A stretch of DNA of 64,000 nt from Niastella populi (GCF_002078015.1 NZ_LWBP01000123.1:62001-126000); one strand, 5' to 3'; positions 27,418 through 36,170 are shown, numbered from the stretch's first letter. Translations and numbers: made by a program. The notes: generated by a model not told the origin, from the letters alone.

Positions 27418-28074
27418 ATGAACAAATTCTCGGAACAAACGGCTTTTATCAGCGACGGCAGCAGCGGAATAGGCCTGGCGATAGCCAAAGAATATATTGC
27501 AGAAGGCGGCCATGTAATTATCACCGGTACAACGGAATCGCTTGGGAAAGTTTTGCCTGAACTGGGTTCAAACGCTAGCGGAATAGCGGCAGACACCTCG
27601 AACCTGAAAACCGTTTTTAAACTAAAGAATATAGTTGAGAAGATAGCCCCCACGATCAATATGGTGTTTATCAATGCCGATGCAACTAGTATCGAACTTC
27701 CTGAAACGGTAACGGAAGAACAGTTTGAGCAGCAATTCACTTCCATTGTGAAGGGGCCCTATTTCGTCATTCAGCAGCTGTTCCCGTTAATGGCAGAAGG
27801 CAGTTCCATTATCCTTAACTCGTCTATCAATACCGGTATAGAAGGCGCAGCTCTTTTTGAAGCCGCACAGTCTACCCTCATCAACTCCCTGTCGGAAAAA
27901 CTGGCAACAAAGAACATCAGGGTGCATTTGTTCAACCCGGTACTGGCTTCTACGCAATTGCATGGAAAACAGGAATATGATGCCGATCAGTTGGAGCAAC
28001 TGGCAAATTCAGTTAAATGGATGATCACCTCACGGCATTTAACAGATCCTATGATCATTGCAGAGCTGAATTAA
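27418..28074 (+). CDS. Degenerate short-chain dehydrogenase/reductase (SDR) homologue
   Basis: A 218-residue protein with an SDR Rossmann fold. The NAD(P) site is largely kept (SDGSSGIGLA at 12-21), but the NNAG loop reads INAD (85-88) and the catalytic YxxxK reads FEAAQ, with Phe147 and Gln151 in the Tyr and Lys positions. The Ser pair at 135-136 is kept. Without Tyr and Lys normal SDR catalysis is unlikely, so it may be a binding or regulatory protein. The C-terminus is shorter than in typical SDRs (about 245 residues). A TetR gene follows after 44 bp, and promoter palindromes indicate control by it. The reading frame is intact, so it is not a simple pseudogene. Confidence 0.85.
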   Translation: MNKFSEQTAFISDGSSGIGLAIAKEYIAEGGHVIITGTTESLGKVLPELGSNASGIAADTSNLKTVFKLKNIVEKIAPTINMVFINADATSIELPETVTEEQFEQQFTSIVKGPYFVIQQLFPLMAEGSSIILNSSINTGIEGAALFEAAQSTLINSLSEKLATKNIRVHLFNPVLASTQLHGKQEYDADQLEQLANSVKWMITSRHLTDPMIIAELN

Positions 28075-28091
28075 AATTTTTTAAGATCATC

Positions 28092-28107
28092 TGGAACGAT
28101 TATTCCA
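28092..28107. promoter_or_regulatory. Operator-like palindrome 3
   Basis: TGGAACGATTATTCCA, a weaker copy of the SDR promoter palindromes, in the 44-bp gap between the SDR stop and the tetR start. It may allow separate control of tetR. Confidence 0.55.
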
Positions 28108-28118
28108 AACTTTACGGC

Positions 28119-28703
28119 ATGCCAAACGAAGTACTGTTCAACGAAGAAGAAGTTTTGCAGAAAGCAACGGTGCTGTTCTGGCTAAAAGGGTATAACGGTA
28201 CATCGATGGATGAGTTGACAAAGGTCACCGGTTTAAGCCGCTCCAGCATTTATAACAGTTTCGGCACCAAATATAATTTATTCATTAAATGTCTGAATCA
28301 TTATAAACAACATCAGTACAATAACCTTACGCTGTGTTTACACAAGGCCGGCACACCGCTGAAAAAGATACAGCATATATTCAGGATGGAAATCAACGAT
28401 CTTATAAAAGATAAGGAAAACAAAGGATGCCTGATCATCAATACGACAACGGAACTGGCCAATCTTGAAAATAACATAGCAGCCTTTGTGAAAAAGAATA
28501 TGGAGGACTTTGAAAACCTGTTTCAGCAATTGGTAAAAGAAGGCCAGCTGATGGGGGAAATAAACAAAACACTTTCACCACTTGCTGCTGCCAGGCATTT
28601 ATATAATTGCCTGGTGGGTTTAAAGATCATAGCGCAAACAACCAACGATAAAAGAATTTTAGAAGACATTGCAAAGCTCAGCCTTTCCGTTTTACAAAAA
28701 TAA
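28119..28703 (+). CDS. TetR/AcrR family transcriptional regulator
   Basis: A 194-residue repressor. The N-terminal helix-turn-helix is LFWLKGYNGTSMDELTKV with TGLSRSSIYNSFGTKYNLF (about residues 18-55). The C-terminal helical ligand domain has the TetR_C-like segment with IINTTTELANLENNIAAF. The start is taken at ATG 28119 (MPNEVLFNEEEVLQKA), because an upstream ATG at 28017 would overlap the SDR gene and add residues with no family match. It lies downstream of the SDR gene on the same strand. Three nearby palindromes with TGGAACG/CGTTCCA halves are candidate operators. Confidence 0.9.
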   Translation: MPNEVLFNEEEVLQKATVLFWLKGYNGTSMDELTKVTGLSRSSIYNSFGTKYNLFIKCLNHYKQHQYNNLTLCLHKAGTPLKKIQHIFRMEINDLIKDKENKGCLIINTTTELANLENNIAAFVKKNMEDFENLFQQLVKEGQLMGEINKTLSPLAAARHLYNCLVGLKIIAQTTNDKRILEDIAKLSLSVLQK

Positions 28704-28731
28704 GCGATGCCACCACCTTCCTGACCGCAGA

Positions 28732-29796
28732 TTACCATTTCGCTCTTTCGTACTGTACCGGCCACTTAATTTTTTCATTCAACTCATGCGCCGCCTTCAA
28801 AGGGAAATAAGGCTGGCGAAGCAGTTCGCGCGCCATAATGATCATATCTGCATCGTCATTCACGAGGATGGTTTCCGCCTGCATGGTAGTTGTTATCATG
28901 CCAACGGCTCCTGTAAGGATGCCGGTTTCTTTTTTTATACGTGAAGCAAATGGCAACTGGTATCCCGGCCCGGCGGCGATCTGCTGATGATTCACCAAAC
29001 CACCCGATGATACGTCGATAAGATCCACTCCTTTTTGTTTCAATATACGGGCCAGCTGAACGCTTTCTTCAAGATGCCAGCCGCCTTCGGCCCAATCGGT
29101 TGCTGAGATGCGCACGAGTACCGGCAGATCGGCGGGCCATACGGTTTGCACCCCGGCAATCACCTCCAGCAATAACCGGATCCGGTTTTCAAAAGCCCCG
29201 CCATAATTATCGGTGCGTTTATTGCTGAGCGGCGACAGGAACTGATGTAACAGGTACCCATGCGCGCTATGTATTTCTATCACTTTGAATCCGGCCTGCA
29301 CGGCACGGGCTGCCGCTGCGGTAAAATCGGCAATCACCTGTTGAATACCTTTTGCGTCCAATGCAACCGGCATGGGATAGTTATCGGCAAAAGCAATGGC
29401 CGATGGCGCTACTACCGTCCACCCACCCTGTTCAACAGGTACTTTACCCCTGCCTTCCCAGGGAACATTGGTACTGGCTTTACGCCCGGCATGCGCCAGT
29501 TGTATACCCGGCACCGTTCCCTGTGCACTAACAAATGAAGTGATCTGTTTCAACTTATCTATATGGTCATCTTTCCAGATGCCGAGATCGAACGGAGAAA
29601 TACGGGCTTCGGGTGAAACGGCCGCCGCTTCTGAAATAATCAACCCCGCACCGCCTACCGCCCGGCTGCCCAAATGCACCAGATGCCAATCGGAAGCAAA
29701 GCCATCAGTTGAGGAGTATTGACACATTGGAGAAACCGTGATCCGGTTCCTGAACTGCACTGATCGTAGCTGAAGTGGGGTAAATAGTTTCGACAT
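28732..29796 (-). CDS. namA: Old Yellow Enzyme-type NADPH dehydrogenase (YqjM/NamA class)
   Basis: A 354-residue flavin-dependent ene-reductase. The TIM-barrel pattern is visible: LFTPLQLRSVQFRNRI at the start, NRITVSPMCQYS with the Cys typical of the YqjM class, GRKAST and the HSAHGYLLHQFLSP segment (substrate His pair), and NYGGAFENRIRLLLEV (conserved Tyr/Arg). FMN is the expected cofactor and activated alkenes such as enones are reduced with NADPH. It converges with tetR and starts next to a repeat-rich region. A TetR-regulated SDR next door suggests a shared response to a reactive compound, which is inference. Confidence 0.93.
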   Translation of the reverse strand: MSKLFTPLQLRSVQFRNRITVSPMCQYSSTDGFASDWHLVHLGSRAVGGAGLIISEAAAVSPEARISPFDLGIWKDDHIDKLKQITSFVSAQGTVPGIQLAHAGRKASTNVPWEGRGKVPVEQGGWTVVAPSAIAFADNYPMPVALDAKGIQQVIADFTAAAARAVQAGFKVIEIHSAHGYLLHQFLSPLSNKRTDNYGGAFENRIRLLLEVIAGVQTVWPADLPVLVRISATDWAEGGWHLEESVQLARILKQKGVDLIDVSSGGLVNHQQIAAGPGYQLPFASRIKKETGILTGAVGMITTTMQAETILVNDDADMIIMARELLRQPYFPLKAAHELNEKIKWPVQYERAKW

Positions 29797-29821
29797 ATGC
29801 CGGCTTGTTGAATATTATCGG

Positions 29822-29829
29822 CAAAGGTA
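29822..29829 (-). promoter_or_regulatory. Possible -7 box for the OYE gene
   Basis: The minus strand reads TACCTTTG, matching TAnnTTTG, 26 bp upstream of the start at 29796. The -33 region falls within repeat sequence; the nearest TTTG is 26 bp away, so the spacing is long. Confidence 0.4.
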
Positions 29830-29835
29830 CAGAAT

Positions 29836-29922
29836 ACAGCCGAAAGCTATAAGCCCAAAGCTTAAAGCGAATACAGAATACAGCTGCAAGCTTCACGCTG
29901 CAAGCTTCAAGCAAATACAGAC
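29836..29922. repeat. Heptad array with CTGTATTCTGTATTTGC core (minus) next to the OYE promoter
   Basis: Units such as GCTGCAA, GCTTCAC, GCTGCAA, GCTTCAA follow at 7-nt steps, next to GCGAATACAGAATACAG (29867-29883), a variant of the 17-nt core seen at 36674 and 54072. The remaining sequence up to 30164 shows no gene; a possible weak TACTTTTA box lies about 30 bp before 30165. Confidence 0.75.
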
Positions 29923-30164
29923 AGCAGAAAAGAGAAATTGGTAATTAACAGCATCGTTGTTTGCCTGCGGGTGCGTGCTGCCAGGAACATCATCAAACTA
30001 TCGTGATACCTGCACGCATACCAAATATCTAACATATACACACAACGAATAACGGTTGTTTATAATACCAGTGAAATATTTTCCTAATTATAATCCAATA
30101 AGTCGCATACCCTATTGCATAAGCCTTTTCTTCCTTATACTTTTACGGTAATTGTAAACCCTAT

Positions 30165-33065
30165 ATGAAGCCAATATCCATTACCCCACTATTAACGTAT
30201 ACCGTTATAGCCAGAAAAAGTATTGTAACCATTGTACTCGTACTGTTAGCCAATCTTGTTTTTGCACAGCCAACCATCAGCAGCTTTTCACCCGTAAGCG
30301 GTGCGCCGGGAACTGCTGTTACTATTACCGGTACCGGTTTCAATGCAACGGCATCCGCCAACATTGTATACTTCGGTCCGGTTAAAGGAACCGTTACCGC
30401 AGCAACTGCCACTTCGCTTACGGTAACCGTACCGGCAAGTGCAGGACACCAGCCATTTTCAGTTACTACCGGCAATTTCACCGCATATTCAGCCAAACCA
30501 TTTACGATCGCCATGCCGGGTATGGACCCACTGAGCAGCGATGTACTGAGCACAACAAAGGGAGCCGCATACATTACCTGGAACGATTCAAAGAATGCGC
30601 TGGCGCCCATTGACCTGAACGCCGATGGCAAACCCGAGATCGTTGCCACGCAGGACTGGAGCAATTACCTGAACCTTTTCACCAACAACAGCTCGCCGCG
30701 CCATATCGGCTTCAGCACCAATATGCCCTACGATATTGGCGGCGCAGGAAAAGATATAGCGGCAGGCGACCTCAATGGCGATGGGATCCCTGAAGTGCTG
30801 GTAGCAAAAGAACAATCAGACCAGGTTTCCATTTATGACAATACATTGTCGAATATATATAACACCGGCATAACGGGCGGGCCTAACAGTTTTGCCATCA
30901 CCGATCTCGATGGCGACGGAAAAACAGATGTTGTAATAGGCTGCCACCGGTCTTCTACCATTGTGGTGTTGAGAAATACCAGTACCGGCAGTACACTTTC
31001 TTTTTCAAAACAAAACATTGCGGTGAGCGGCTTCATGAGCAAACTGGCGGTGCGGGATATGGATGGAGATGGCAAACCCGATATTTGCGGAATTATGCCT
31101 GACCTTAACGCTTTAGTTATTTTAAAGAACACTTATACCACCGGTAATTTAACTTTTACGACCTCAACTTTTTCTACCGGCACATATCCCGTTCATATTC
31201 AACTCGACGATCTCGATGGTGACGATAAACCGGATATTGCTGTATCCAACGCTACCGGCAAAACACTGTCGGTATTCCGCAACAGCAGTGCGTCAGGCAC
31301 TATAGCGCTGGACGCAAAAATCGATTACACGGTTACCGGTATGCCCACCAATATTTCCATTGCCGATATGGACGGTGATACCAAACCCGACATTGCCCTG
31401 GGCGATGCAACCAATTCGTCATTCGTCGTATTTAAAAACAACAGCACCAGCGGCGCTATCGATTTTACCGGTATCACTTTTACCGCAGACATGAGAGCAA
31501 ATTATATTGTCATAACCGATTTTGACGGGGATGGCAAGAATGATGTAGCCATAGCCGACATCAACTCCAACGCCCTACAGGTATTACGGAACATTACCGG
31601 CGAGCCGGAGATCACTTCATTTACGCCACAGGAAGGCGATGGCACTACTACCGTTACCATTACCGGAAAGAATTTCAATAACGTTACCAGTGTAAGTTTT
31701 GGCGGAACGCCTGCAGCTTCCTTCATCGTTCATTCATCAACCAGTATTACCGCAATACCCGCCGCTGCCGGCAGCGATGGCAGTGTAGGTGTTACTACGT
31801 TGTTGGGATCGGCCTCCAAGAGTTCCTTTAACTTCTTAACGCCGCCAACCATTACCGGCTTTACGCCTTCATATGGTTCAACAGGCGGAACAGTAACCAT
31901 CAATGGCACCAACTTCCGCGGTGTGACCGAAGTTACGCTGGGCGGTACAAAAGCCACTGTTCAATTTATCAATACCTCAGGCACCAGTATGCAGGTCACC
32001 ATCCGCAATGGAGCCACAGGCGACGTTGTGGTAAAAACGTTAGATGGCACCGCTTCCAGGCCGGGCTTTACGTATTATGACAAACCCACCATCACCTCAT
32101 TTACGCCCGCCAGCGGACATTATGGAGATACCATCCTTATTACCGGAACCAATTTCTCCGGTTTGCAAAATGTAACGTTCGGCGGATATGTTTCCATCTA
32201 TAGAAATGCCGTTTCAAATACCACCATAAAAGCCGTAGTAGGCACAGGGGCAACAGGCGACGTACTGGTAAAAACACCGGGCGGAACCGCTGCCATGGCC
32301 GGTTTTATCTGGCTGCCGCCGGCGCCGGTCATTACTTCGTTTACCCCCACTTCAGGAATAGCAGGCACCGTGGTTACTATTACCGGCGACAATTTCACGG
32401 GCGCTATGGATGTACAATTCGGCGGCGTTGCTGCTACTTATACTATTGTCAATTCAACAACTATAACCGCAGCCATCACAACAGGCGCTACGGGCGACGT
32501 GTCGGTAACCGGGCCAGGCGGTACCGGTACCCTGGCAGGATTTACCTTTATTCCGCCGGCGCCAGCGATCACCAGCGTTAATCCATTGACCGCATTTACC
32601 GGTGATACGATAACCATTACGGGCCTTCATTTCTCCAATACTACCCACGTTAGTTTTGGCGGAACGGCGGCCGCTTCGTTCACAGTGGTTTCACCCAATG
32701 AAATAACCGCAGTTGTAGGTGCCGGCAACACAGGAAATGTAGCTGTAACAACACCCGGTGGCACAGCAACACAGGCCGGTTTTGTATTTAAGGAACCGCC
32801 GCTGATCGTTTTGCCAACCGGCTTAACCGTGTTTCCCAATCCAAACCGGAACCGGAGCATGTTCTATGTGCAACACCCGGTGGCGGCAAACGACTGCTGG
32901 CTGCGCGTTGTTGATATGAATGGAAGGGTGATAACTGCAGTGAAAATAGCTGCGGGTACTTATCGCAACCAGGTATTATTATCATCGCCGTTGAAATTGG
33001 GTTATTATTATATTGGCCTGCATGGCGCCGGTATACATAAATACACGACAATGATGGTTAGATAA
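30165..33065 (+). CDS. Large surface protein with IPT/TIG and FG-GAP repeats and a type IX sorting domain
   Basis: A 966-residue secreted protein. After the signal peptide (cut near LVFAQ) comes one IPT/TIG domain (about 37-110), then seven FG-GAP repeats with calcium-type loops (such as DLNADGKPEI, DLNGDGIPEV, DLDGDGKTDV, DMDGDGKPDI), then five more IPT/TIG domains beginning with PTITGFTPSYG or similar, then a type IX C-terminal sorting domain (LTVFPNPNRNRSMFYVQ to the end). FG-GAP blades form an integrin-like propeller and IPT domains are Ig-like, so it is a probable adhesin or carbohydrate/protein-binding surface protein. It is exported by the Bacteroidetes type IX system. A bidirectional hairpin follows at 33085-33114. 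Confidence 0.92.
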   Translation: MKPISITPLLTYTVIARKSIVTIVLVLLANLVFAQPTISSFSPVSGAPGTAVTITGTGFNATASANIVYFGPVKGTVTAATATSLTVTVPASAGHQPFSVTTGNFTAYSAKPFTIAMPGMDPLSSDVLSTTKGAAYITWNDSKNALAPIDLNADGKPEIVATQDWSNYLNLFTNNSSPRHIGFSTNMPYDIGGAGKDIAAGDLNGDGIPEVLVAKEQSDQVSIYDNTLSNIYNTGITGGPNSFAITDLDGDGKTDVVIGCHRSSTIVVLRNTSTGSTLSFSKQNIAVSGFMSKLAVRDMDGDGKPDICGIMPDLNALVILKNTYTTGNLTFTTSTFSTGTYPVHIQLDDLDGDDKPDIAVSNATGKTLSVFRNSSASGTIALDAKIDYTVTGMPTNISIADMDGDTKPDIALGDATNSSFVVFKNNSTSGAIDFTGITFTADMRANYIVITDFDGDGKNDVAIADINSNALQVLRNITGEPEITSFTPQEGDGTTTVTITGKNFNNVTSVSFGGTPAASFIVHSSTSITAIPAAAGSDGSVGVTTLLGSASKSSFNFLTPPTITGFTPSYGSTGGTVTINGTNFRGVTEVTLGGTKATVQFINTSGTSMQVTIRNGATGDVVVKTLDGTASRPGFTYYDKPTITSFTPASGHYGDTILITGTNFSGLQNVTFGGYVSIYRNAVSNTTIKAVVGTGATGDVLVKTPGGTAAMAGFIWLPPAPVITSFTPTSGIAGTVVTITGDNFTGAMDVQFGGVAATYTIVNSTTITAAITTGATGDVSVTGPGGTGTLAGFTFIPPAPAITSVNPLTAFTGDTITITGLHFSNTTHVSFGGTAAASFTVVSPNEITAVVGAGNTGNVAVTTPGGTATQAGFVFKEPPLIVLPTGLTVFPNPNRNRSMFYVQHPVAANDCWLRVVDMNGRVITAVKIAAGTYRNQVLLSSPLKLGYYYIGLHGAGIHKYTTMMVR

Positions 33066-33084
33066 AAGCAATTATTCCCAAAAG

Positions 33085-33114
33085 AAAAAGGATCGTCAAC
33101 AGCGATCCTTTTTT
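33085..33114. terminator. Bidirectional terminator between convergent genes
   Basis: AAAAAGGATCG / CGATCCTTTTT with a 7-nt loop. The plus strand has TTTTTT after it and the minus strand has A-rich sequence, so it can end both the 30165 gene and the 33127 gene. Confidence 0.85.
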
Positions 33115-33126
33115 GCTTTTTTACGA

Positions 33127-33774
33127 TCATTTTCCCATCCCCTCCAATGTTCCATCGGGCCCTACCACTACCGGCGATTTACGCCAACCGATATGGGTAG
33201 GCAATTCATCGATCGGGTATACATTATCCCGGTTGGCATTGGACAAATTATCGACTTCAAGGTGGCCCAGGTCGAGGCCGAAAGATCGTTCGCCTAATAA
33301 ATTATATAATGCGCCATAAGCCAGTTCCAGGAAACGCGCGGCATTGTCATCGCCGCATAGCGGGTGATATACGATAACATGCGCCAGTTCGGTATCATTA
33401 CCATCAAAGGAAAAACTGAATTCCGCCGGGTCTACCCCCGCCTCACCCATTTGTTTCTCCAGTAAAAATTCAACCGGCATGGGTTCTTCCAGCGCAGTTA
33501 TGCTCCAGCCGGGTATTTCGGGTGCGGTGGCAACAAACAAATCCACCTTTTTAAAATGCATCGCTCTGCCATTCACAGTAATGGTAAGGCGGGCGATGCC
33601 TTTTTCAGGCAATGCCATGCTATACTCAAAGAACTTATAATAAGCGCGCAAATGGGCGTTCAGTTCATGAAGCCAGTATGATCTTTCTTTTTTCGATTTA
33701 TTGTTCAGATCGAGATACTCTTTATTGTTCCGTTTGAACCACTCCCAGAAATGGCGCTTTGGCAGTTTACTCAT
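33127..33774 (-). CDS. Hypothetical protein, 215 residues
   Basis: A 215-residue soluble protein of unknown function. It starts with a basic, aromatic segment (LPKRHFWEWFKRNNKEYLD), and has no signal peptide or TM. A conserved-looking stretch is CGDDNAARFLELAYGALYNLLGERS; the C-terminal part reads LPTHIGWRKSPVVVG. I do not recognise a family. It follows a gene of unknown function on the same strand, with a strong hairpin between them, so they may be separately transcribed. The start codon is the first ATG. Confidence 0.7.
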   Translation of the reverse strand: MSKLPKRHFWEWFKRNNKEYLDLNNKSKKERSYWLHELNAHLRAYYKFFEYSMALPEKGIARLTITVNGRAMHFKKVDLFVATAPEIPGWSITALEEPMPVEFLLEKQMGEAGVDPAEFSFSFDGNDTELAHVIVYHPLCGDDNAARFLELAYGALYNLLGERSFGLDLGHLEVDNLSNANRDNVYPIDELPTHIGWRKSPVVVGPDGTLEGMGK

Positions 33775-33795
33775 ATACCCTTTTTAAAATTGCTT

Positions 33796-33836
33796 AAAAA
33801 CGGGATCACATTCCGGCCAGGCCGGAATGTGATCCC
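33796..33836 (-). terminator. Very strong hairpin terminator after the 33848 gene
   Basis: A 17-bp perfect inverted repeat (33802-33818 with 33820-33836) around a single base, so the effective loop is a few nt. The stem begins GGGATCACATTCCGG. The minus strand then reads GTTTTTAAG. It separates the two minus-strand hypothetical genes. Confidence 0.85.
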
Positions 33837-33847
33837 TTGTAAAAGCA

Positions 33848-34417
33848 TTACAAAGATACTTGCAATATTCCTTCATTTTTCGGAACATCGGTTGCAATAG
33901 CGGTGATCTTACTTCCAGCCAGCAGGTTGTTAGCCTGGGTGGCAAGATATGTAAAATCCATTCCGTTTTCGTCTGGTTCGGCATTACCGGTTTCCAGTAA
34001 CGTGCCATCGGCAGCAGATATCTCTACCCGTACGCTCACTACCCGAAAATCATCTATTGCACGAATAACGATCTTATCGCCAACGGTGCCTTTATAATTA
34101 CGCGTAGTGATGCTTTTTACAATGGGCGGAGACATACAATCTTCCAACGCTCTGCTATACACGTTTTGCCGGGGTTTCAGCGCAGCGGCATAGGCTTCTG
34201 CCATGCTTTTATCTGCGCGATTGATCACTGCCCTTGCATATCGTGATGCAATAAGGAATTTCTCCTGAGTTTCGGCCTGCGCAGCAGTTGCTTCTCCTTT
34301 CCTGCCTTTAGGCGCTTTAGCTACTACTGTTTTACCCTGCCACTCGCGAAATACGAGTTCTTTCCCAAGGGTTCCTTTCAATTTGCCAGTAATAACGCTG
34401 TTATTTGAATGTGCCAT
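33848..34417 (-). CDS. Hypothetical protein, 189 residues, DUF6266-like
   Basis: A 189-residue soluble protein. The N-terminus is basic with the pattern TGKLKGTLGKELVFREWQGK and then AKAPKGRKGEAT; a helical part follows, then a beta-rich C-terminus (KIVIRAIDDFRVVSVRVEIS) ending in SKITAIATDVPKNEGILQVSL. The N-terminal pattern resembles a Bacteroidetes family named DUF6266 from memory; this is weak. No enzyme motif was seen. It starts next to a 508-bp non-coding region holding the LytTR-type repeat array. Confidence 0.65.
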   Translation of the reverse strand: MAHSNNSVITGKLKGTLGKELVFREWQGKTVVAKAPKGRKGEATAAQAETQEKFLIASRYARAVINRADKSMAEAYAAALKPRQNVYSRALEDCMSPPIVKSITTRNYKGTVGDKIVIRAIDDFRVVSVRVEISAADGTLLETGNAEPDENGMDFTYLATQANNLLAGSKITAIATDVPKNEGILQVSL

Positions 34418-34487
34418 AAACTAAAATTTTAAAAGTTAAAGATTTTGTGAACGTCTGTCAATCGCTGCCGCGGAGAAGGTTCCCGGG

Positions 34488-34515
34488 TTCGCTCTTCCCG
34501 GTAGCCCTGAGCGAA
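34488..34515. other. Weak inverted repeat near the 33848 gene
   Basis: TTCGCTC (34488-34494) and GAGCGAA (34509-34515) can form a 7-bp stem. Terminator or regulatory role is not clear. Confidence 0.3.
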
Positions 34516-34577
34516 ACTCCTTTGGCGTTGATTGATGACTCAAATGTATAGCAGATCACAGCCTCATTTTTCAAAAA

Positions 34578-34714
34578 TGTGACGGTGTTTACTCCTTGAT
34601 GTGACGGGCTTCGGAAACTGGTGTGACGAACCGCATTTTCTCCCCGGAAAGAGATTTTCTGATGTGACGAGCGTCGAATATCGGTGTGACGAACGTATGA
34701 AAACGGTGTGATGA
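34578..34714. repeat. 22-bp-period direct repeat array (TGTGACGA), candidate LytTR binding region
   Basis: TGTGACGG/TGTGACGA/TGTGATGA occurs six times at 34578, 34600, 34622, 34663, 34685 and 34707. Steps are 22, 22, 41, 22, 22 bp. LytTR regulators of the AgrA/ComE/VirR type typically bind direct repeats with a period of about 21-22 bp, and a LytTR gene lies 220 bp downstream, so this is a plausible operator array. The sequence match to known sites was not tested. Confidence 0.75.
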
Positions 34715-34798
34715 ATCGCGCTGGAACCTCGGTTTCTCCTCTTTGGTCCTCTTTGCTTCCTCGAAACCACCTCAATAGGTCCCCGGGGGCCGAGGCAC

Positions 34799-34830
34799 CA
34801 ATGAGGTAGCATTAAGGTCGCATTAAGGTG
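34799..34830. repeat. Tandem 11-bp repeat in the LytTR gene upstream region
   Basis: GCATTAAGGTC and GCATTAAGGTG follow each other at 34809-34830, with a more diverged unit just before. The unit length is 11 bp. Nothing else was seen in 34830-34926. Confidence 0.7.
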
Positions 34831-34926
34831 TCTCACACCACCGGATGCGTAACATAAACACAACCGAAAGTTTAATTAATATTTTCTTTTTAAATTGTAA
34901 TCCTGTAACCTCAAAGCTTATTCGTT

Positions 34927-35247
34927 ATGCTACACCCCTTATTTGTATGGCAGAACAAAAAACTGAAAAGTGTTAATCCCGAAGATGTGATGTGTCTTGT
35001 TACGGAAGGGAATTACACGAAGATCGTTCTTTCAAATAAAACCTATCACATGGTGCGGTCGAGCCTTTCAACGGCATTGAAAAGTCTTCCTGCCAATATG
35101 TTTATCAAAACACATCGTGCATATGCTGCTTCCATTCTTTTTATAGATAATATAACCCGCGATCATTTAACCGTGGGCGGAGAAATCATTCCCATTGGCA
35201 GGCAATTTTACCAGGGAGTGATTAAGAAGTTGCATATTATTGAGTGA
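34927..35247 (+). CDS. Single-domain LytTR DNA-binding protein
   Basis: A 106-residue protein that is essentially just a LytTR domain. The family segments are VNPEDVMCLVTEGNYTKI, MVRSSLSTALKSLPANMFIKTHRAYA and GGEIIPIGRQFY. Unlike AgrA/LytR it has no receiver domain, so its activity must be controlled by level or partner. LytTR proteins bind direct repeats with about 21-22 bp period, and an array with this spacing lies upstream (34578-34714), which suggests self-control. A divergent gene of unknown function (33848) shares the same upstream region. Confidence 0.9.
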   Translation: MLHPLFVWQNKKLKSVNPEDVMCLVTEGNYTKIVLSNKTYHMVRSSLSTALKSLPANMFIKTHRAYAASILFIDNITRDHLTVGGEIIPIGRQFYQGVIKKLHIIE

Positions 35248-35262
35248 GAGAGCATTTGGAAA

Positions 35263-35736
35263 TTACATCAGTTTATAAACAAACTCTTCAATCACCTGAT
35301 TTCGTGCCAATGCAAATCCGCGATCGGTGCCGGTCATGACAAACCCGCACTTCTCCAGCACCCGTTGCGAACCGGCATTATCAAATGCAGCGTGCCCGAA
35401 AATCGGCCGCGTAATTTCCAGGTTCAAAAATTCATTAAGCGCCCTGGTGGCAATACCCTGTCCCCAATATTTTTTGTCGATCCAATAGGTGATCTCCGCA
35501 TGACCATCCATTTCATATTTGGCCACACTGCCAACAATGCTTTCGTTTAGCCATATCGTTCGCATGTTAATGGTTGGATCGCTGAGAAACTTCTTATACT
35601 TTTCTATATAAGCATTTTTATCGTCATAGCCCTTCGACATAAAACCGGCCATGAAAACAGCTTCCTCATCAATTTGAAACTGAAATAACTGTTCGAGGTC
35701 GGCAATTTCGGTTTTACGAAGTTGTAGATCAGCCAT
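35263..35736 (-). CDS. GNAT family N-acetyltransferase
   Basis: A 157-residue GNAT protein with acetyl-CoA binding loop motif KKYWGQGIATRALNEFL, which fits the Q/RxxGxG/A pattern, and a C-terminal part with AFDNAGSQRVLEKCGFVMTG. This end is typical of RimJ/RimL-like acetyltransferases acting on proteins or small amines. The start is the first ATG. It starts 12 bp after the end of the following small membrane protein on the same strand, so the two may be co-transcribed. Confidence 0.9.
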   Translation of the reverse strand: MADLQLRKTEIADLEQLFQFQIDEEAVFMAGFMSKGYDDKNAYIEKYKKFLSDPTINMRTIWLNESIVGSVAKYEMDGHAEITYWIDKKYWGQGIATRALNEFLNLEITRPIFGHAAFDNAGSQRVLEKCGFVMTGTDRGFALARNQVIEEFVYKLM

Positions 35737-35748
35737 CGCGAAAAGGTT

Positions 35749-36033
35749 TTACCTATTAACGATCATCACCATACAGGTAACTAATACCAACGTATGAATG
35801 ATGCCAACAATATAGTGTTTTTTATTACCACCGATGGCAAGATAAAAGCTACGGGCCATCAATGCAATAATAATCCAGAATGCTATAAATGCAGCCATAA
35901 TACCAAAACCCGGCACACAGGGCCCGCCCGGACTGAGCTTATGTAAAAAGATAACCGCCGCTATAGCGGTTTGACCATTCACCCGGTTCAAAAAAACAAT
36001 CGCAAAAAGGAAAATTATCAGCAGCCTGTTCAT
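35749..36033 (-). CDS. Small membrane protein of unknown function, 94 residues
   Basis: A 94-residue protein with an N-terminal hydrophobic segment, probably a signal peptide (LIIFLFAIVFLNRVNGQ), and two further hydrophobic segments (GIMAAFIAFWIIIALMA and YIVGIIHTLVLVTCMVMIV). No motif or family was recognised. It is 12 bp upstream of the GNAT gene on the same strand. Confidence 0.65.
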   Translation of the reverse strand: MNRLLIIFLFAIVFLNRVNGQTAIAAVIFLHKLSPGGPCVPGFGIMAAFIAFWIIIALMARSFYLAIGGNKKHYIVGIIHTLVLVTCMVMIVNR

Positions 36034-36170
36034 CCTGTTAATTTAAGGGTACAGGTAATAAGATGCCGGTGCGGTGAAAATCCACATCTTACCGGTGATA
36101 CAGGTAACGAGGATATGTGCTGCACTCTGTTATAAATTCAGTAAATTACCATATATCTCAATGCCAGGTC

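Noticed and set aside
34578-34714. CRISPR-like array in the LytTR upstream region
   Set aside because: Units are only 8 bp, steps are 22 bp, and no cas genes are present; binding sites fit better.
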